This document shows positions 27,134-36,570 of a stretch of 64,000 nt of DNA, piece after piece. The stretch is from Myroides odoratimimus (GTDB lineage Bacteria; Bacteroidota; Bacteroidia; Flavobacteriales; Flavobacteriaceae): assembly GCF_030326305.1 (NCBI RefSeq), contig NZ_JACAKB010000014.1:1-64000 (forward strand), in the 5' to 3' direction. Position 1 is the stretch's first letter. Each line of letters starts with the position of its first letter. The notes under the pieces are model-generated. The model was not told the origin of the DNA and made no database searches. It saw only the letters and a program-made list of their open reading frames with translations. The translations under genes and the position numbers were made by a program.

Positions 27134-30067
27134 TTATTTCACCTGATCTTCTGTTAGATCAAATCCCCAATCTTTTCCTTTCATTGTTGCAGGTACTCCT
27201 TTTACCATCCAAACTGGTGCTTTACCGTCTTTTAGGTAATAATCGAAGAATTGTTGTTGACGTATTTGAATATCTTTTCTATTTTGACGTTTCATCAAGT
27301 TGTGCTCATCTCCATTATAGTTTAACATCCAAACTGGTTTTCCTAAACGTCTTAATGCCATAAACATTTCAATACCTTGATACCATGGTACTGCCCCATC
27401 GTTATCATTATGCATAATAACCACTGGTGTTTTTACATCTGGCATTCTAAATAATGGTGAGTTTTCAATATATAAGTCATGTCCTTCCCAAAGTGTTTTT
27501 CCTATTCTACTTTGTGTTTTTTCATATTGGAATTGACGGCTCATTCCACTTTGCCAACGGATACCTCCATAAGCTGACGTCATATTCGCTACTGGAGCTC
27601 CTGACCATGCAGCTGTATACATATCTGTTACTGTAATTAAATGAGCTACTTGGTATCCTCCCCAACTTTGTCCTTGAATAGCAATTTTATCAGCATTAAC
27701 CCATTTATTTTGCTTTAAGTATTCTACTCCTGAGTTGATATATTCTTCTGCTGATTTACCTGGATATCCATCTACATAACTAACATCTGGAGTAAATACT
27801 AAATAACCATTACTCACAAAATATGGAATATTTAAACGAGATGGTGTTGGTGCTGGAGCTTCATATCGATGTAAATTATCTGATAACTTCTCATAGAAGT
27901 ATACAATCATCGGATACTTTTTATTTGCATCAAAATCTTCAGGTTTAAATAATACTCCTGTTGACTCATATCCTTTAGGTGTAGTCCAATGCACTAGCTC
28001 TGCAGTTCCCCAATTGTACTCTTTTTGTTGTGGATTAATATCACTTAATTGAGTTGCTGATACTAAATCATTGGTAACATATAGATTCATTGACTCTGTA
28101 AAAGAACCTTTTAAATAACCATATACATTAGCATCCTTCGCTTTAAACAAAGAACTATAACCACTATATGGTTGCATTAATACCTCTTTAGGGGCTTTTG
28201 TACTCTTTATTTCTGTAGTAAAGAATCCTGCATCTTTTGTTTTTTCATTGAATGCAGCTAAGATTATTTGTTCTGTTCTGTTGAATGAACGCTTTTCATC
28301 ATCTAACTTTAATACATCAAAAGCAATATTATTCTTACGTCCATATCCATTAGTAACCATTCTAGGAGCTTTATTACTATTCAAATAAAATTCCCAAATA
28401 TCAAAGCGATCTCTAATTAAAACTGACTCGTCGTTATCTGTCCATGCTTGGATTCCATAAGAAGAGGCATTGTCAGGCATATCAAAAGTCTCATCAGCAA
28501 AAGATACTGACAAACCTTTATTTAAGTGTTTTGTAATCTTTGTTTTAATATCATAAGCATACCAATTACCTTCTTCACTATTATAGTACACCACTGCTGT
28601 TCCTTTTGGTGATATACGAGCTGAGCCTGGTAAGTCGGCAACTACCTCTACTTCTTTACCTGTATTTACATCTACAATATAATAAGAAGAAACTCCTGAG
28701 ATATTCCACTGTCTTTCTACTCTTCGTCCAAAGTCTGAAGAATTAAACACAATATTAGCATTTCCTTCGTCTACTAATTGGCTTCCATTGATTTTCTCAT
28801 CAGCTAAAGCAATAAGTTTACTTCTATCTTTAAGGTTAATAGTAGCTAAAAAGCTTTTCTTTAAGTCCTTATCTAGATTCACTAACTGTTGAGGCTGAAT
28901 ATAGTCTTCATTATAATGCCAAATATCTACTACAGCATGATCTTCTGCTATAAGTGTAGTGTCTTTAGCAATAGGCTGTGGTGCAATACCTAAATACAAT
29001 CTTCCTCCATTCTTACTAAAACGAGGTTTGTTATTTTCTGAAACAACCCAATCTTTAGGCATTCCCTTTGTAGTATTAGAAGCTAATACTGTAGCACCTG
29101 TCACAAGATTAGTATAGTACAAGTCATATTTCTTTACTAATACCTTCTCCTCATCATTCGTTCCAATAAATACTAATTGCTTACCATTGTCATCAAAAGA
29201 GAACTGAGAATACTTACCTGTACCTTCTAAGATTGTTTTAACTGCTTTTGTTTTCAAATCAACTACAAATACTCCGAAAGGCCCTTTAGCAGTTTCTTCT
29301 TTTGTATCTGCTACTTCCTTAGTTTCCTCAGTTTTATTTTCTTCTTTTTTATCATCCTTTTTCTTTGCATTAGGATCTTTTGTAACAAAAACCAAGTACT
29401 GTCCTAAATCATCAAAATAATAGTCTGTTACATTCTCATAAGAGATTTTCTCTCCTGTTACTAAGTTCTCAAATACCAATTCTAAAGGAGCATCTTTGTC
29501 TGATTTTTTAGCAGGTTTCTTTACCTCCTTTTTGTCTTTTGACTTTGCAGTATCTTTAGCTGGCTCTAATAAATATGCTAAGTAATCTCCTTTTTTCTCT
29601 GGAACTTTAAAAGACTTAATATCTGATTTCTTTACTAAAGTTCCTGTTTTTAAATTGTATATTCCTAAAGAATCTTTAGCAATTTCATCTTCTTTTTTCT
29701 TTTTTGTTCTTACTGCTTTCAAATCAGCATAAGTAGGACGAATAGAGAAAACAGAAAAGTTAGACGTCCCTGTAAATACAGGTTTCTCCCCTCTTGGAAC
29801 TACAAGTTTTTTAGTTTTTTTTACCGTCTCTATATAAAGAGTCTTATCTCCTTCTTGCGGATTAACTTGATATAAGATCCAGTCTCCATTATTAGAAAAA
29901 GTTTTTGTCCCTATAGATTGCCATCCATCATATACAGAATGGTCTAAAGGCTTTTTTTGTGCTTGGGTAGTCAAACTTCCCAAAACAAAAAGACCTATTC
30001 CTAACTGTTTCCAAAAATAACTAGGATTAGATCTTCTTGATGGTTTTGTTGTTGATGTTAATTTCAT
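27134..30067 (-). CDS. Exported S9 family prolyl oligopeptidase-like peptidase
   Basis: A 977-residue peptidase. A signal peptide follows a long basic N terminus (FWKQLGIGLFVLGSLTTQAQ). A beta-propeller with low-complexity Lys/Glu-rich insertions (about residues 170-275) precedes the hydrolase domain. The nucleophile is Ser801 in QGQSWGGYQ, followed by the Asp in MHNDNDGAVPW and the His in NGDEHNLM. Family members are dipeptidyl- or oligopeptidases of the periplasm. The Lys/Glu-rich insert is odd but common in Bacteroidota relatives. Single gene with promoter at 30103-30110 and a perfect palindromic terminator. Confidence 0.9.
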   Translation of the reverse strand: MKLTSTTKPSRRSNPSYFWKQLGIGLFVLGSLTTQAQKKPLDHSVYDGWQSIGTKTFSNNGDWILYQVNPQEGDKTLYIETVKKTKKLVVPRGEKPVFTGTSNFSVFSIRPTYADLKAVRTKKKKEDEIAKDSLGIYNLKTGTLVKKSDIKSFKVPEKKGDYLAYLLEPAKDTAKSKDKKEVKKPAKKSDKDAPLELVFENLVTGEKISYENVTDYYFDDLGQYLVFVTKDPNAKKKDDKKEENKTEETKEVADTKEETAKGPFGVFVVDLKTKAVKTILEGTGKYSQFSFDDNGKQLVFIGTNDEEKVLVKKYDLYYTNLVTGATVLASNTTKGMPKDWVVSENNKPRFSKNGGRLYLGIAPQPIAKDTTLIAEDHAVVDIWHYNEDYIQPQQLVNLDKDLKKSFLATINLKDRSKLIALADEKINGSQLVDEGNANIVFNSSDFGRRVERQWNISGVSSYYIVDVNTGKEVEVVADLPGSARISPKGTAVVYYNSEEGNWYAYDIKTKITKHLNKGLSVSFADETFDMPDNASSYGIQAWTDNDESVLIRDRFDIWEFYLNSNKAPRMVTNGYGRKNNIAFDVLKLDDEKRSFNRTEQIILAAFNEKTKDAGFFTTEIKSTKAPKEVLMQPYSGYSSLFKAKDANVYGYLKGSFTESMNLYVTNDLVSATQLSDINPQQKEYNWGTAELVHWTTPKGYESTGVLFKPEDFDANKKYPMIVYFYEKLSDNLHRYEAPAPTPSRLNIPYFVSNGYLVFTPDVSYVDGYPGKSAEEYINSGVEYLKQNKWVNADKIAIQGQSWGGYQVAHLITVTDMYTAAWSGAPVANMTSAYGGIRWQSGMSRQFQYEKTQSRIGKTLWEGHDLYIENSPLFRMPDVKTPVVIMHNDNDGAVPWYQGIEMFMALRRLGKPVWMLNYNGDEHNLMKRQNRKDIQIRQQQFFDYYLKDGKAPVWMVKGVPATMKGKDWGFDLTEDQVK

Positions 30068-30102
30068 ATTACGTTAGTTAATTTACGGCTTGGAAGTTAC
30101 CG

Positions 30103-30110
30103 CAAATTTA
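30103..30110 (-). promoter_or_regulatory. Promoter -7 box of the exported S9 peptidase gene
   Basis: Minus strand TAAATTTG, a perfect TAnnTTTG match 36 bases upstream of the ATG at 30067. Confidence 0.55.
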
Positions 30111-30126
30111 GTACTTGACCAAACAA

Positions 30127-31782
30127 CTATTTTAATTGATTTAGCTCATACAACTCTCGTATACGTTTCTTACTGATTTTACCAACACTTGTTTTAGGAA
30201 TATCGTCTACAAATACAAAACGATCAGGTATAGCCCATTTATTTATAACTTGCTTATCAACATACTTTTGCATATAATTTATTAGGTCTCTTTCGGTAAT
30301 ATCTACTTCTACTTTTTTTACTACTAAGGCAAAAGGGCGCTCTCCCCACTTATCATCAGGAATTCCAATTACAGCAACATCTATAACACCTAGATAACTA
30401 CTTATCATCTCTTCTAAGGCAAGTGAAGACATCCATTCGCCTCCTGTTTTAATCACATCCTTAGAACGATCTACTATTTTTACATCATTATTCTCATTAA
30501 TCCATGCAATATCTCCTGTATGCAAATAGCCTCCTGCCCATAGCTCCTCACTCTTCTTAGTATCTTTATAATATCCCATGGTAAGATAAGGTGCTCTTAC
30601 TACTATTTCTCCTAGTGTTTTACCATCTTTAGGTACTTCTACACCTTCCTCATCTACTACTTTTAAATCCACTAGTAATGCAGCTCTACCTGTCCTTGTT
30701 CTAATATCTAATTGAGACTCTAAATCATTTTTAATAGTCTCTAAAGATAGATATGAAGTCGTTAATAATGGACAAGTTTCAGACATACCATATCCTGTCA
30801 CTACTGATATACCTCTTTCCATAGCCCTCCTTGCTAATGGTTTGCTCAAAGCAGACCCTCCTATTAATACACTCCAATTTGAAAAATCAATATCACTAGC
30901 GGCAGGACTAGTCAATAACATATTTAATATCGTAGGTACACAATGTGATATCGTTGGTTTCTCTTTTCTAAAGATTTCTAAGAAACTCTGTGGTTCAAAT
31001 CTACCAACATACACTTGTTTTAAACTTAATGCTGTCGCTACATAAGGAAGGCCCCAAGCATGGACATGGAACATTGGTGTTAAAGGTAAATACACATCTT
31101 TTGATGTAATTTTAAACCCTTCATTCATCAGAGATAACACACTCATCTCTACCATCGTATGTAGCACTAATTGTCTATGAGTGAAATATACCGCTTTCGG
31201 ATCTCCTGTTGTTCCTGTTGTATAAAATAAAGTTGCTACTGCTTCTTCAGAAAAATCAGGAAAACTATACTCTTTCGAAGAAGAAGTAACTAAGTTGTCA
31301 AAGTAACCCTTTATATATAAAATTGTCTTGACTTCATTAGTGTGGTCGCGAATAATGATAATCTGCTTTACAGTAGTCATTTTATCCTTAATCGATTCTA
31401 TTATTGGGACAAAATCCTCATGCACAATTAATACCACATCTTCTGCATGATTAATAGTATAAAGCATTTGCTCTGGAGCTAGACGCCAATTAATAGTATG
31501 CAACACATTTCCCGAAATAGGAACTGCAAAATAATTCATTAAATAGCGATGACTGTCATAATCTATAACTCCTACAACACTACCTCCATCTAATCCTAAT
31601 TCTTTATATACATTACACAGCTGTTTCACTCTACTATACAATTCATAATAATCGAACCGCTCTTGGTTCTTATAAACTATTTCATGTTTTGGATTAACAC
31701 GAAGCGAGTTCTCTAATAAATCTTTTATCAACAGTTGATAAGCATGTGCATGACTGTTAGATTCTATTGTTTTTATTTTCAT
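30127..31782 (-). CDS. Long-chain fatty acid-CoA ligase (AMP-dependent synthetase)
   Basis: An adenylate-forming enzyme of about 551 residues that activates a fatty or other carboxylic acid with ATP and CoA. Motifs: the phosphate loop YTTGTTGDPKAV, the A5 motif GYGMSETCPLL, the A7 motif YLHTGDIAWI and the C-terminal catalytic Lys in PKTSVGKISKK. The pattern most resembles medium/long-chain acyl-CoA synthetases. The frame is open to 31836, but the ATG at 31782 (MKIKTIESNS) gives a normal N terminus. No beta-oxidation genes are adjacent. Confidence 0.9.
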   Translation of the reverse strand: MKIKTIESNSHAHAYQLLIKDLLENSLRVNPKHEIVYKNQERFDYYELYSRVKQLCNVYKELGLDGGSVVGVIDYDSHRYLMNYFAVPISGNVLHTINWRLAPEQMLYTINHAEDVVLIVHEDFVPIIESIKDKMTTVKQIIIIRDHTNEVKTILYIKGYFDNLVTSSSKEYSFPDFSEEAVATLFYTTGTTGDPKAVYFTHRQLVLHTMVEMSVLSLMNEGFKITSKDVYLPLTPMFHVHAWGLPYVATALSLKQVYVGRFEPQSFLEIFRKEKPTISHCVPTILNMLLTSPAASDIDFSNWSVLIGGSALSKPLARRAMERGISVVTGYGMSETCPLLTTSYLSLETIKNDLESQLDIRTRTGRAALLVDLKVVDEEGVEVPKDGKTLGEIVVRAPYLTMGYYKDTKKSEELWAGGYLHTGDIAWINENNDVKIVDRSKDVIKTGGEWMSSLALEEMISSYLGVIDVAVIGIPDDKWGERPFALVVKKVEVDITERDLINYMQKYVDKQVINKWAIPDRFVFVDDIPKTSVGKISKKRIRELYELNQLK

Positions 31783-31904
31783 TTGATTGTTTTTTGTTGG
31801 TGTACTACAATATAGTAAAAATGTTTCAAAACTCAACCTATCAACTAATTACCAATACTATATGGTAATAAAAGCACTCTACACTAACATGATAACTGAG
31901 CATA

Positions 31905-31943
31905 AAAAAAGCCTGTGAATATAAATCTTTCACAGGCTTTTTT
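31905..31943 (-). terminator. Terminator of the small gene at 31964
   Basis: 15-bp stem AAAAAAGCCTGTGAA (31905-31919) / TTCACAGGCTTTTTT (31929-31943), 20 bases past the stop codon on the minus strand. Confidence 0.88.
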
Positions 31944-31963
31944 AAAAATATATCGCGATTTCA

Positions 31964-32296
31964 TTAGCTTCTCAATGATGCTATAAACTCTTCCACATCT
32001 GCATCAAACGTTGTTTCTTGAATTAGTTCAAGAGATAAGCTTGTCATCTTTTTAAAATGTGTTTTAGAAAAACTTCTTCCTCCAAAACTCTCTCTACAGA
32101 AGTCTCCTATAATACCAAACACTCCGTTTACTTCGTCTATAGTAACTTCTTTCTGATCTGCGTATCTTCCTCTTAATACAGCAGCACCAACATAAGCCCC
32201 AATCTTCACAACTAAATCTGTATCTAGAATTTCCTTTTTATCAGCTAAATAAAATAACTCATCTAAATTATGATGTATTAGCGTTTTTATATCCAT
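31964..32296 (-). CDS. Small unrecognised protein
   Basis: A 110-residue soluble, mostly alpha-helical acidic protein (MDIKTLIHHNLDELFYLADK; later VVKIGAYVGAAVLRGRYAD and RESFGGRSFSKTHFKKM). No signal peptide or known motif. The frame is open to 32323, but that codon overlaps the promoter box TACCTTTG (32321-32328), so the ATG at 32296 is the real start. It is a single-gene unit between a strong terminator and the NtrC-type regulator. The function is unknown. Confidence 0.7.
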   Translation of the reverse strand: MDIKTLIHHNLDELFYLADKKEILDTDLVVKIGAYVGAAVLRGRYADQKEVTIDEVNGVFGIIGDFCRESFGGRSFSKTHFKKMTSLSLELIQETTFDADVEEFIASLRS

Positions 32297-32320
32297 ATCC
32301 TCTACTTCTCTTATTTTAAG

Positions 32321-32328
32321 CAAAGGTA
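32321..32328 (-). promoter_or_regulatory. Promoter -7 box of the small gene
   Basis: Minus strand TACCTTTG matches TAnnTTTG, 25 bases upstream of the ATG at 32296. Confidence 0.55.
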
Positions 32329-32400
32329 AAAATAAAAGTAGAGATATACTTATACTTTTAATATGAACTATACTTTACACTAAACCTAAAATTGAGTACA

Positions 32401-32433
32401 AAAAAAAAGTGTTGAATCATCTTCAACACTTTT
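32401..32433 (-). terminator. Terminator of the NtrC-type regulator gene
   Basis: 12-bp stem AAAAGTGTTGAA (32405-32416) / TTCAACACTTTT (32422-32433). On the minus strand a run of T follows. It begins only a few bases past the stop codon. Confidence 0.85.
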
Positions 32434-32438
32434 AAATT

Positions 32439-33848
32439 TTATAATTCGATATTATACAATTTCATTTTATTATACAATGTCTTTCTATCTATTCCTAATA
32501 CCTGTGCAGCCTTAGTTTTATTAAACTTAACTTTTTCTAATACAGTACGAATAGCTTGTTCTTCATTTCTAGAAGAGAACAACTTGAGATCATCCTCTAC
32601 TGCTTCGTTACTTACATTAGCTTTAATCACTTCTGATTTTGGCACGAGAATCTCTTGTGGCAGTACATCTTTTTCTATTACCTCTCCACGAGTCAAAAGA
32701 ACTGATCTTTTAATAATATTCTTCATTTCTCTTAAGTTCCCAGGCCAATCATAAGTTAAAAAGATACACTCTACCTCAGAAGAGAATTTTTTTACTTTTT
32801 TCTCAAGTTCGATATTAGATTCGTTTAAGAAATGCATTGCGAACATTAATATATCTGCCCCTCTATCCGCTAATCTAGGAGCAACAATACCAAACTCATT
32901 TAATCGATGATATAAATCCTCTCTAAACTCACCCTCTCTTACTGCCTTTGGCAGATCCTCATTCGTTGCAGCAATAACTCTAATGTCTACATCTATTTCA
33001 TTACTACTCCCTACAGGCTTTACTTTTCGTTCTTGAAGTGCTCTTAGTAATTGCACTTGTACTTCGTAAGATAAATTACCTACCTCATCTAAGAATATGG
33101 TTCCTCCATTAGCCGCTTCAAAGTGTCCTACCTTATCCGTAACTGCTCCTGTAAAAGATCCCTTAATATGCCCAAAGAACTCACTAGAAGCTAAATCTTT
33201 AGGAATAGCACCACAATCTACTGCAATATAAGGTTTATCCTTACGCTTACTTTTTAAGTGAATAGAATGTGCTATATTTTCTTTACCTGTACCACTATCT
33301 CCAATAATCAAAACAGACATATTAGTAGGTGCTACTAAATCAATGTACTCGTGTAACTGTTTAGACACATTACTTTCTCCTCTTACATAATCTAGCTCTA
33401 TACTATTCTCATCTGTATCTTCTACATCTTTTACCACCGTAGTCTTAGCTTTCGATTTTAAAGGTTCGCCACTTTCCACACTAGCTTTTCTTTCGAGCGC
33501 TTGTTTAATTGTCAAAAGTATTTCATCTGGGTTAATTGGCTTAGCTACATAATCGAATGCTCCTAACTTCATTGCATTCACAGCTGTTTTAATTTCGGTA
33601 TATCCCGTCATTAAAATAACTTGTGAAGTTCTACATTTTGATTTTATATATTTAAGTAACTCTAGACCATTACTATCAGGTAGTCTAACATCTGTAAGAA
33701 CAATATCATAGCACTCTTCATTAATACACTGTTCTGCTTCTGTACTACTAAATGCATTAGATACTATATACCCTTTTTTAGATAAAAAAGTTTTTAGCAT
33801 TTCGCAGAAAGGAACATCATCATCTATAACCAGAATCTTGTGACTCAT
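32439..33848 (-). CDS. Sigma-54-dependent response regulator (NtrC family)
   Basis: A 469-residue transcription activator. The receiver domain (1-120) has the acidic pocket VIDDD, phosphoacceptor Asp53 in VLTDVRLPD and Lys103 in VAKPINP. The AAA+ domain has Walker A GDSGTGKE (183-190), the sigma-54 contact loop GSFTGA (230-235, Ser replacing the usual Ala of GAFTGA) and Walker B GGTIFLDEVG. The C-terminal Fis-type helix-turn-helix includes NKTKAAQVLGIDRKTLYNKM. It activates promoters read by RpoN. No histidine kinase gene is adjacent, so its partner is elsewhere. Its target genes are unknown. Confidence 0.94.
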   Translation of the reverse strand: MSHKILVIDDDVPFCEMLKTFLSKKGYIVSNAFSSTEAEQCINEECYDIVLTDVRLPDSNGLELLKYIKSKCRTSQVILMTGYTEIKTAVNAMKLGAFDYVAKPINPDEILLTIKQALERKASVESGEPLKSKAKTTVVKDVEDTDENSIELDYVRGESNVSKQLHEYIDLVAPTNMSVLIIGDSGTGKENIAHSIHLKSKRKDKPYIAVDCGAIPKDLASSEFFGHIKGSFTGAVTDKVGHFEAANGGTIFLDEVGNLSYEVQVQLLRALQERKVKPVGSSNEIDVDIRVIAATNEDLPKAVREGEFREDLYHRLNEFGIVAPRLADRGADILMFAMHFLNESNIELEKKVKKFSSEVECIFLTYDWPGNLREMKNIIKRSVLLTRGEVIEKDVLPQEILVPKSEVIKANVSNEAVEDDLKLFSSRNEEQAIRTVLEKVKFNKTKAAQVLGIDRKTLYNKMKLYNIEL

Positions 33849-33873
33849 ATTTTTATTTTTTATGTGCTAAATG

Positions 33874-33881
33874 CAAATTTA
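33874..33881 (-). promoter_or_regulatory. Promoter -7 box of the NtrC-type regulator gene
   Basis: Minus strand TAAATTTG, a perfect TAnnTTTG match 26 bases upstream of the ATG at 33848. Confidence 0.55.
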
Positions 33882-33935
33882 AACTTTTTATCATTCATTC
33901 CCAATGTAGACCATAAATTAACCATTATAAACAGC

Positions 33936-33955
33936 AAAAGGGAGCCTAAGCTCCC
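33936..33955 (-). terminator. Orphan terminator downstream of a small broken ORF
   Basis: Hairpin GGGAGC (33940-33945) / GCTCCC (33950-33955) with a 4-base loop. On the minus strand it is followed by TTTTGCTGTTT. It lies 33 bases below the stop of the small frame at 33988-34158, and no other gene would need it. Confidence 0.55.
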
Positions 33956-33987
33956 TATTCACCTGAAGATTTCTCTTCTTCACCTTA

Positions 33988-34158
33988 CTAACGATCTAAC
34001 TTGTTATCTCTCGATAACATAACTTTTAAATAAACACTTAAATTTTCTTTTTCAAAAGCAGGAAGTTTTACAACTTCTTTACTTTTTTATAACACCTTAC
34101 TGTAATAGTATATATACAAAACCATGCCAAACCCTATAGACATAATAACAAACCACAT
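33988..34158 (-). pseudogene. Small membrane protein gene with in-frame stop
   Basis: The minus-strand frame from the ATG at 34158 reads MWFVIMSIGFGMVLYIYYYS-KVL, a single transmembrane helix. A TAA stop (34089-34087) follows, and then the same frame continues for 32 protein-like codons (KSKEVVKLPAFEKENLSVYL ... SRDNKLDR) to TAG at 33988. The continuation has no start codon at its beginning. A helix plus charged tail, followed by a terminator-like hairpin, suggests a former gene of about 56 codons broken by one base change. A 23-residue peptide alone could also be real. No perfect promoter box is seen. Confidence is limited. Confidence 0.35.
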
Positions 34159-34192
34159 ATCTATTTTATATTCAATCCATTATGATATTTTA

Positions 34193-34240
34193 AAAAAAAC
34201 TCCCCAACTTTCCACAATAGGAAAAGATGGGGAGTTTTTT
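34193..34240 (-). terminator. Terminator of the tamB-tamL operon
   Basis: Stem AAAACTCCCCA (ending 34206) / TGGGGAGTTTT (34228-34238) with A and T runs, 20 bases past the tamL stop codon. Confidence 0.85.
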
Positions 34241-34260
34241 GTGTATTGTTTCCACACATA

Positions 34261-36570
34261 TTAGAAAGGATACCCAATAGCGAAGTTAAACATCAGATTG
34301 TCTTTTCGCCATCTACTACTTCCAAAATTGATATCATCAATTACCCAACGTTCGCCAGATGCATGATAGGGCACGCGCAATGGAAAAGCAAAATCAAAAC
34401 GAAGAACTAGGAATGTTACATCAAATCGAAGACCTGCTCCTGCTCCTATTGCTAATTCATTTAAAAAATCACCACTAAACTTACCTCCTGGGCGATCTGA
34501 TACTTCGTTTAAGTTCCAAATGTTTCCTGCATCAACAAACAGTGCTCCATGAACAATACTAAATAATTTTTTTCGATATTCTAAGTTCATTTCTAACAAC
34601 ATATCTCCTGATTGATCTGGTATAAACTTAGCATTGTTAATCTCTGGATTAAATGAACCTGGTCCTAAAGTACGTGCTCTAAAAGCTCTAATACTATTAG
34701 ACCCTCCTACATAGAACTGCTTCGTATAAGGCATCTGCTTAGAATTACCATAAGCTACACCTATACCTGCATGTACTCTACTTACTAACTGAGAAGTTCT
34801 ACTTAGTTTTAAATAATATCTAAAGTCATGTTCTGTTTTCACATACTGGCTAAAAGGTACACCTATCAAACTTTTTTCCCTATCCTTATCCACATTCGCC
34901 CCCATTAATAAACCTGTGATATTAGCAGATAAATCTAATCCACCACGATAATATATTGTCCCTTTTTTAAACTTCTTGCTAGTATTTGTATAAGTATAGG
35001 TATAAGTAGGTCCAAAAGTCAATTGCTTATCTAATACCCTTTCTAGTGATGGGTTACCCTCTGCATACTCTTTATAATAATCAGTGACATGCCCAGGTTT
35101 TACATAATTAATATCAAATATTTTCAAATCATGTTCTCTAAAAGCGCTTTCCTTCCATAAGTATCCCCAAGAGGCTTTAAATGACTGTAATGAATATAAT
35201 TGACTACGTTCTAGATATTCTCCTCCAAGAATAGCACGAGTTTTAGGAATGTAAGCACTAGTAGATTGTAGATTAAATGGAGAAATTATCTTAGGCCAAG
35301 TCAGACTAGTCTCAAGACCTACCTTGTATACATTGTATCCATTATTAGCTGATGACATCTGAAAGTCTGCTCCACCATAAGCAGACACAGAAAACACCTC
35401 AGCTCCTCTCATAAAGTTCTTATTACTCCAGTTCAGATTTAATTCTGCTCCATTGTAACTAGCGGAATTCATCTTACCTAACAACTCAAGTCTAATAGCC
35501 TTAGGATTATCAGGAGTTAAAAAATAATAAGCATTTAATTTATGATTTAAACTATCTGATATCTCAAACTGATTCTTCACAAATTTAAAAACACCTAAAC
35601 TTACCAATCTGTTTAGAGATAAATTATGGTCATTTCTATTATACGTATCTCCATGTTTTAAATGAATTGCTCTATCATAGATAGATGGTTTAAACTTTCC
35701 TTTAGGATCTACTATTTTAAAATCTTTATATACTTGTGCAGAGTCAAGAGCCTGCATATAATTCGTATCAGACAAAACATAGTCTGAAAATATATAAATA
35801 TTATCGATGGTATAAGGCTCTAGTGCTAATTTAGGTGTATTCTCTTTGATTTTTAAAGCTAAGTCTACCTGATGATGCCCCACACTACTATCTACCTGTA
35901 CTAATAAGTTATCAGCACTGAAGTAATAATATCCCTTATTCTTTAAGTAATTATCAAATCTAGTACGCTCATCTTTAATAACATCTAAATCATACGCTCT
36001 TCCCTCTCTTAATCTTGTATAAGGCATAGCTTGAGACAATACTTGCTTGATACCTGTAGAGTCTTTTGCAAAGGTAAACTCGCGTATTTTATATTGTTCA
36101 CCTGGAGTTACAGTGTATTCCACCCCTTTCTTCTTATCACTAGGTCTAACGGTATCATAAGTCACATCTACATTAAAATATCCTTTATTCTCTAATCGAT
36201 TAGATAGAATAGCTTTATTGTTCTCCATATCTACTTGGTCAAATAATACAGGGGGTTCACCTAGTTTATTTCGCATCCAACGACGTAGTTTATTACTCTT
36301 TTCAGGATCTCCTGCTAGATTATAAAAAAACAATTTAGGATGCATACCTAACAACGTGGCATTAGGAATAGGACGTAGTAAACCATGAAGTTCATCATTC
36401 ATCTCAGACTTTTGAGACTTGGATAATGAGTCACTATTAATTACTACTTTCCCTCCTGAGTACAGATACTCATCTTCTGCCAGATGACGAGTTGTATTAC
36501 ATGAAAATATAAATAATAATCCAAGACATCCTGCTAATCCATTATATATTTTACTCTGCTTTAGCTTCAT
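34261..36570 (-). CDS. tamL: Outer membrane lipoprotein TamL (BamA/TamA family)
   Basis: A 769-residue Omp85-family protein. A lipoprotein signal ends at lipobox IFSC (Cys24), the feature that separates Bacteroidota TamL from proteobacterial TamA. POTRA-like domains fill about residues 30-370 (VEYTVTPGEQYKIREFTF; TRFDNYLKNKGYYYFS). The C-terminal half is a 16-strand barrel including the signature VGGSNSIRAFRARTLGPGSF, an equivalent of the VRGY/F motif. With TamB it forms the translocation and assembly module thought to move lipids and proteins to the outer membrane. Its start overlaps the end of tamB by 20 bases, so translation is coupled. Confidence 0.93.
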   Translation of the reverse strand: MKLKQSKIYNGLAGCLGLLFIFSCNTTRHLAEDEYLYSGGKVVINSDSLSKSQKSEMNDELHGLLRPIPNATLLGMHPKLFFYNLAGDPEKSNKLRRWMRNKLGEPPVLFDQVDMENNKAILSNRLENKGYFNVDVTYDTVRPSDKKKGVEYTVTPGEQYKIREFTFAKDSTGIKQVLSQAMPYTRLREGRAYDLDVIKDERTRFDNYLKNKGYYYFSADNLLVQVDSSVGHHQVDLALKIKENTPKLALEPYTIDNIYIFSDYVLSDTNYMQALDSAQVYKDFKIVDPKGKFKPSIYDRAIHLKHGDTYNRNDHNLSLNRLVSLGVFKFVKNQFEISDSLNHKLNAYYFLTPDNPKAIRLELLGKMNSASYNGAELNLNWSNKNFMRGAEVFSVSAYGGADFQMSSANNGYNVYKVGLETSLTWPKIISPFNLQSTSAYIPKTRAILGGEYLERSQLYSLQSFKASWGYLWKESAFREHDLKIFDINYVKPGHVTDYYKEYAEGNPSLERVLDKQLTFGPTYTYTYTNTSKKFKKGTIYYRGGLDLSANITGLLMGANVDKDREKSLIGVPFSQYVKTEHDFRYYLKLSRTSQLVSRVHAGIGVAYGNSKQMPYTKQFYVGGSNSIRAFRARTLGPGSFNPEINNAKFIPDQSGDMLLEMNLEYRKKLFSIVHGALFVDAGNIWNLNEVSDRPGGKFSGDFLNELAIGAGAGLRFDVTFLVLRFDFAFPLRVPYHASGERWVIDDINFGSSRWRKDNLMFNFAIGYPF

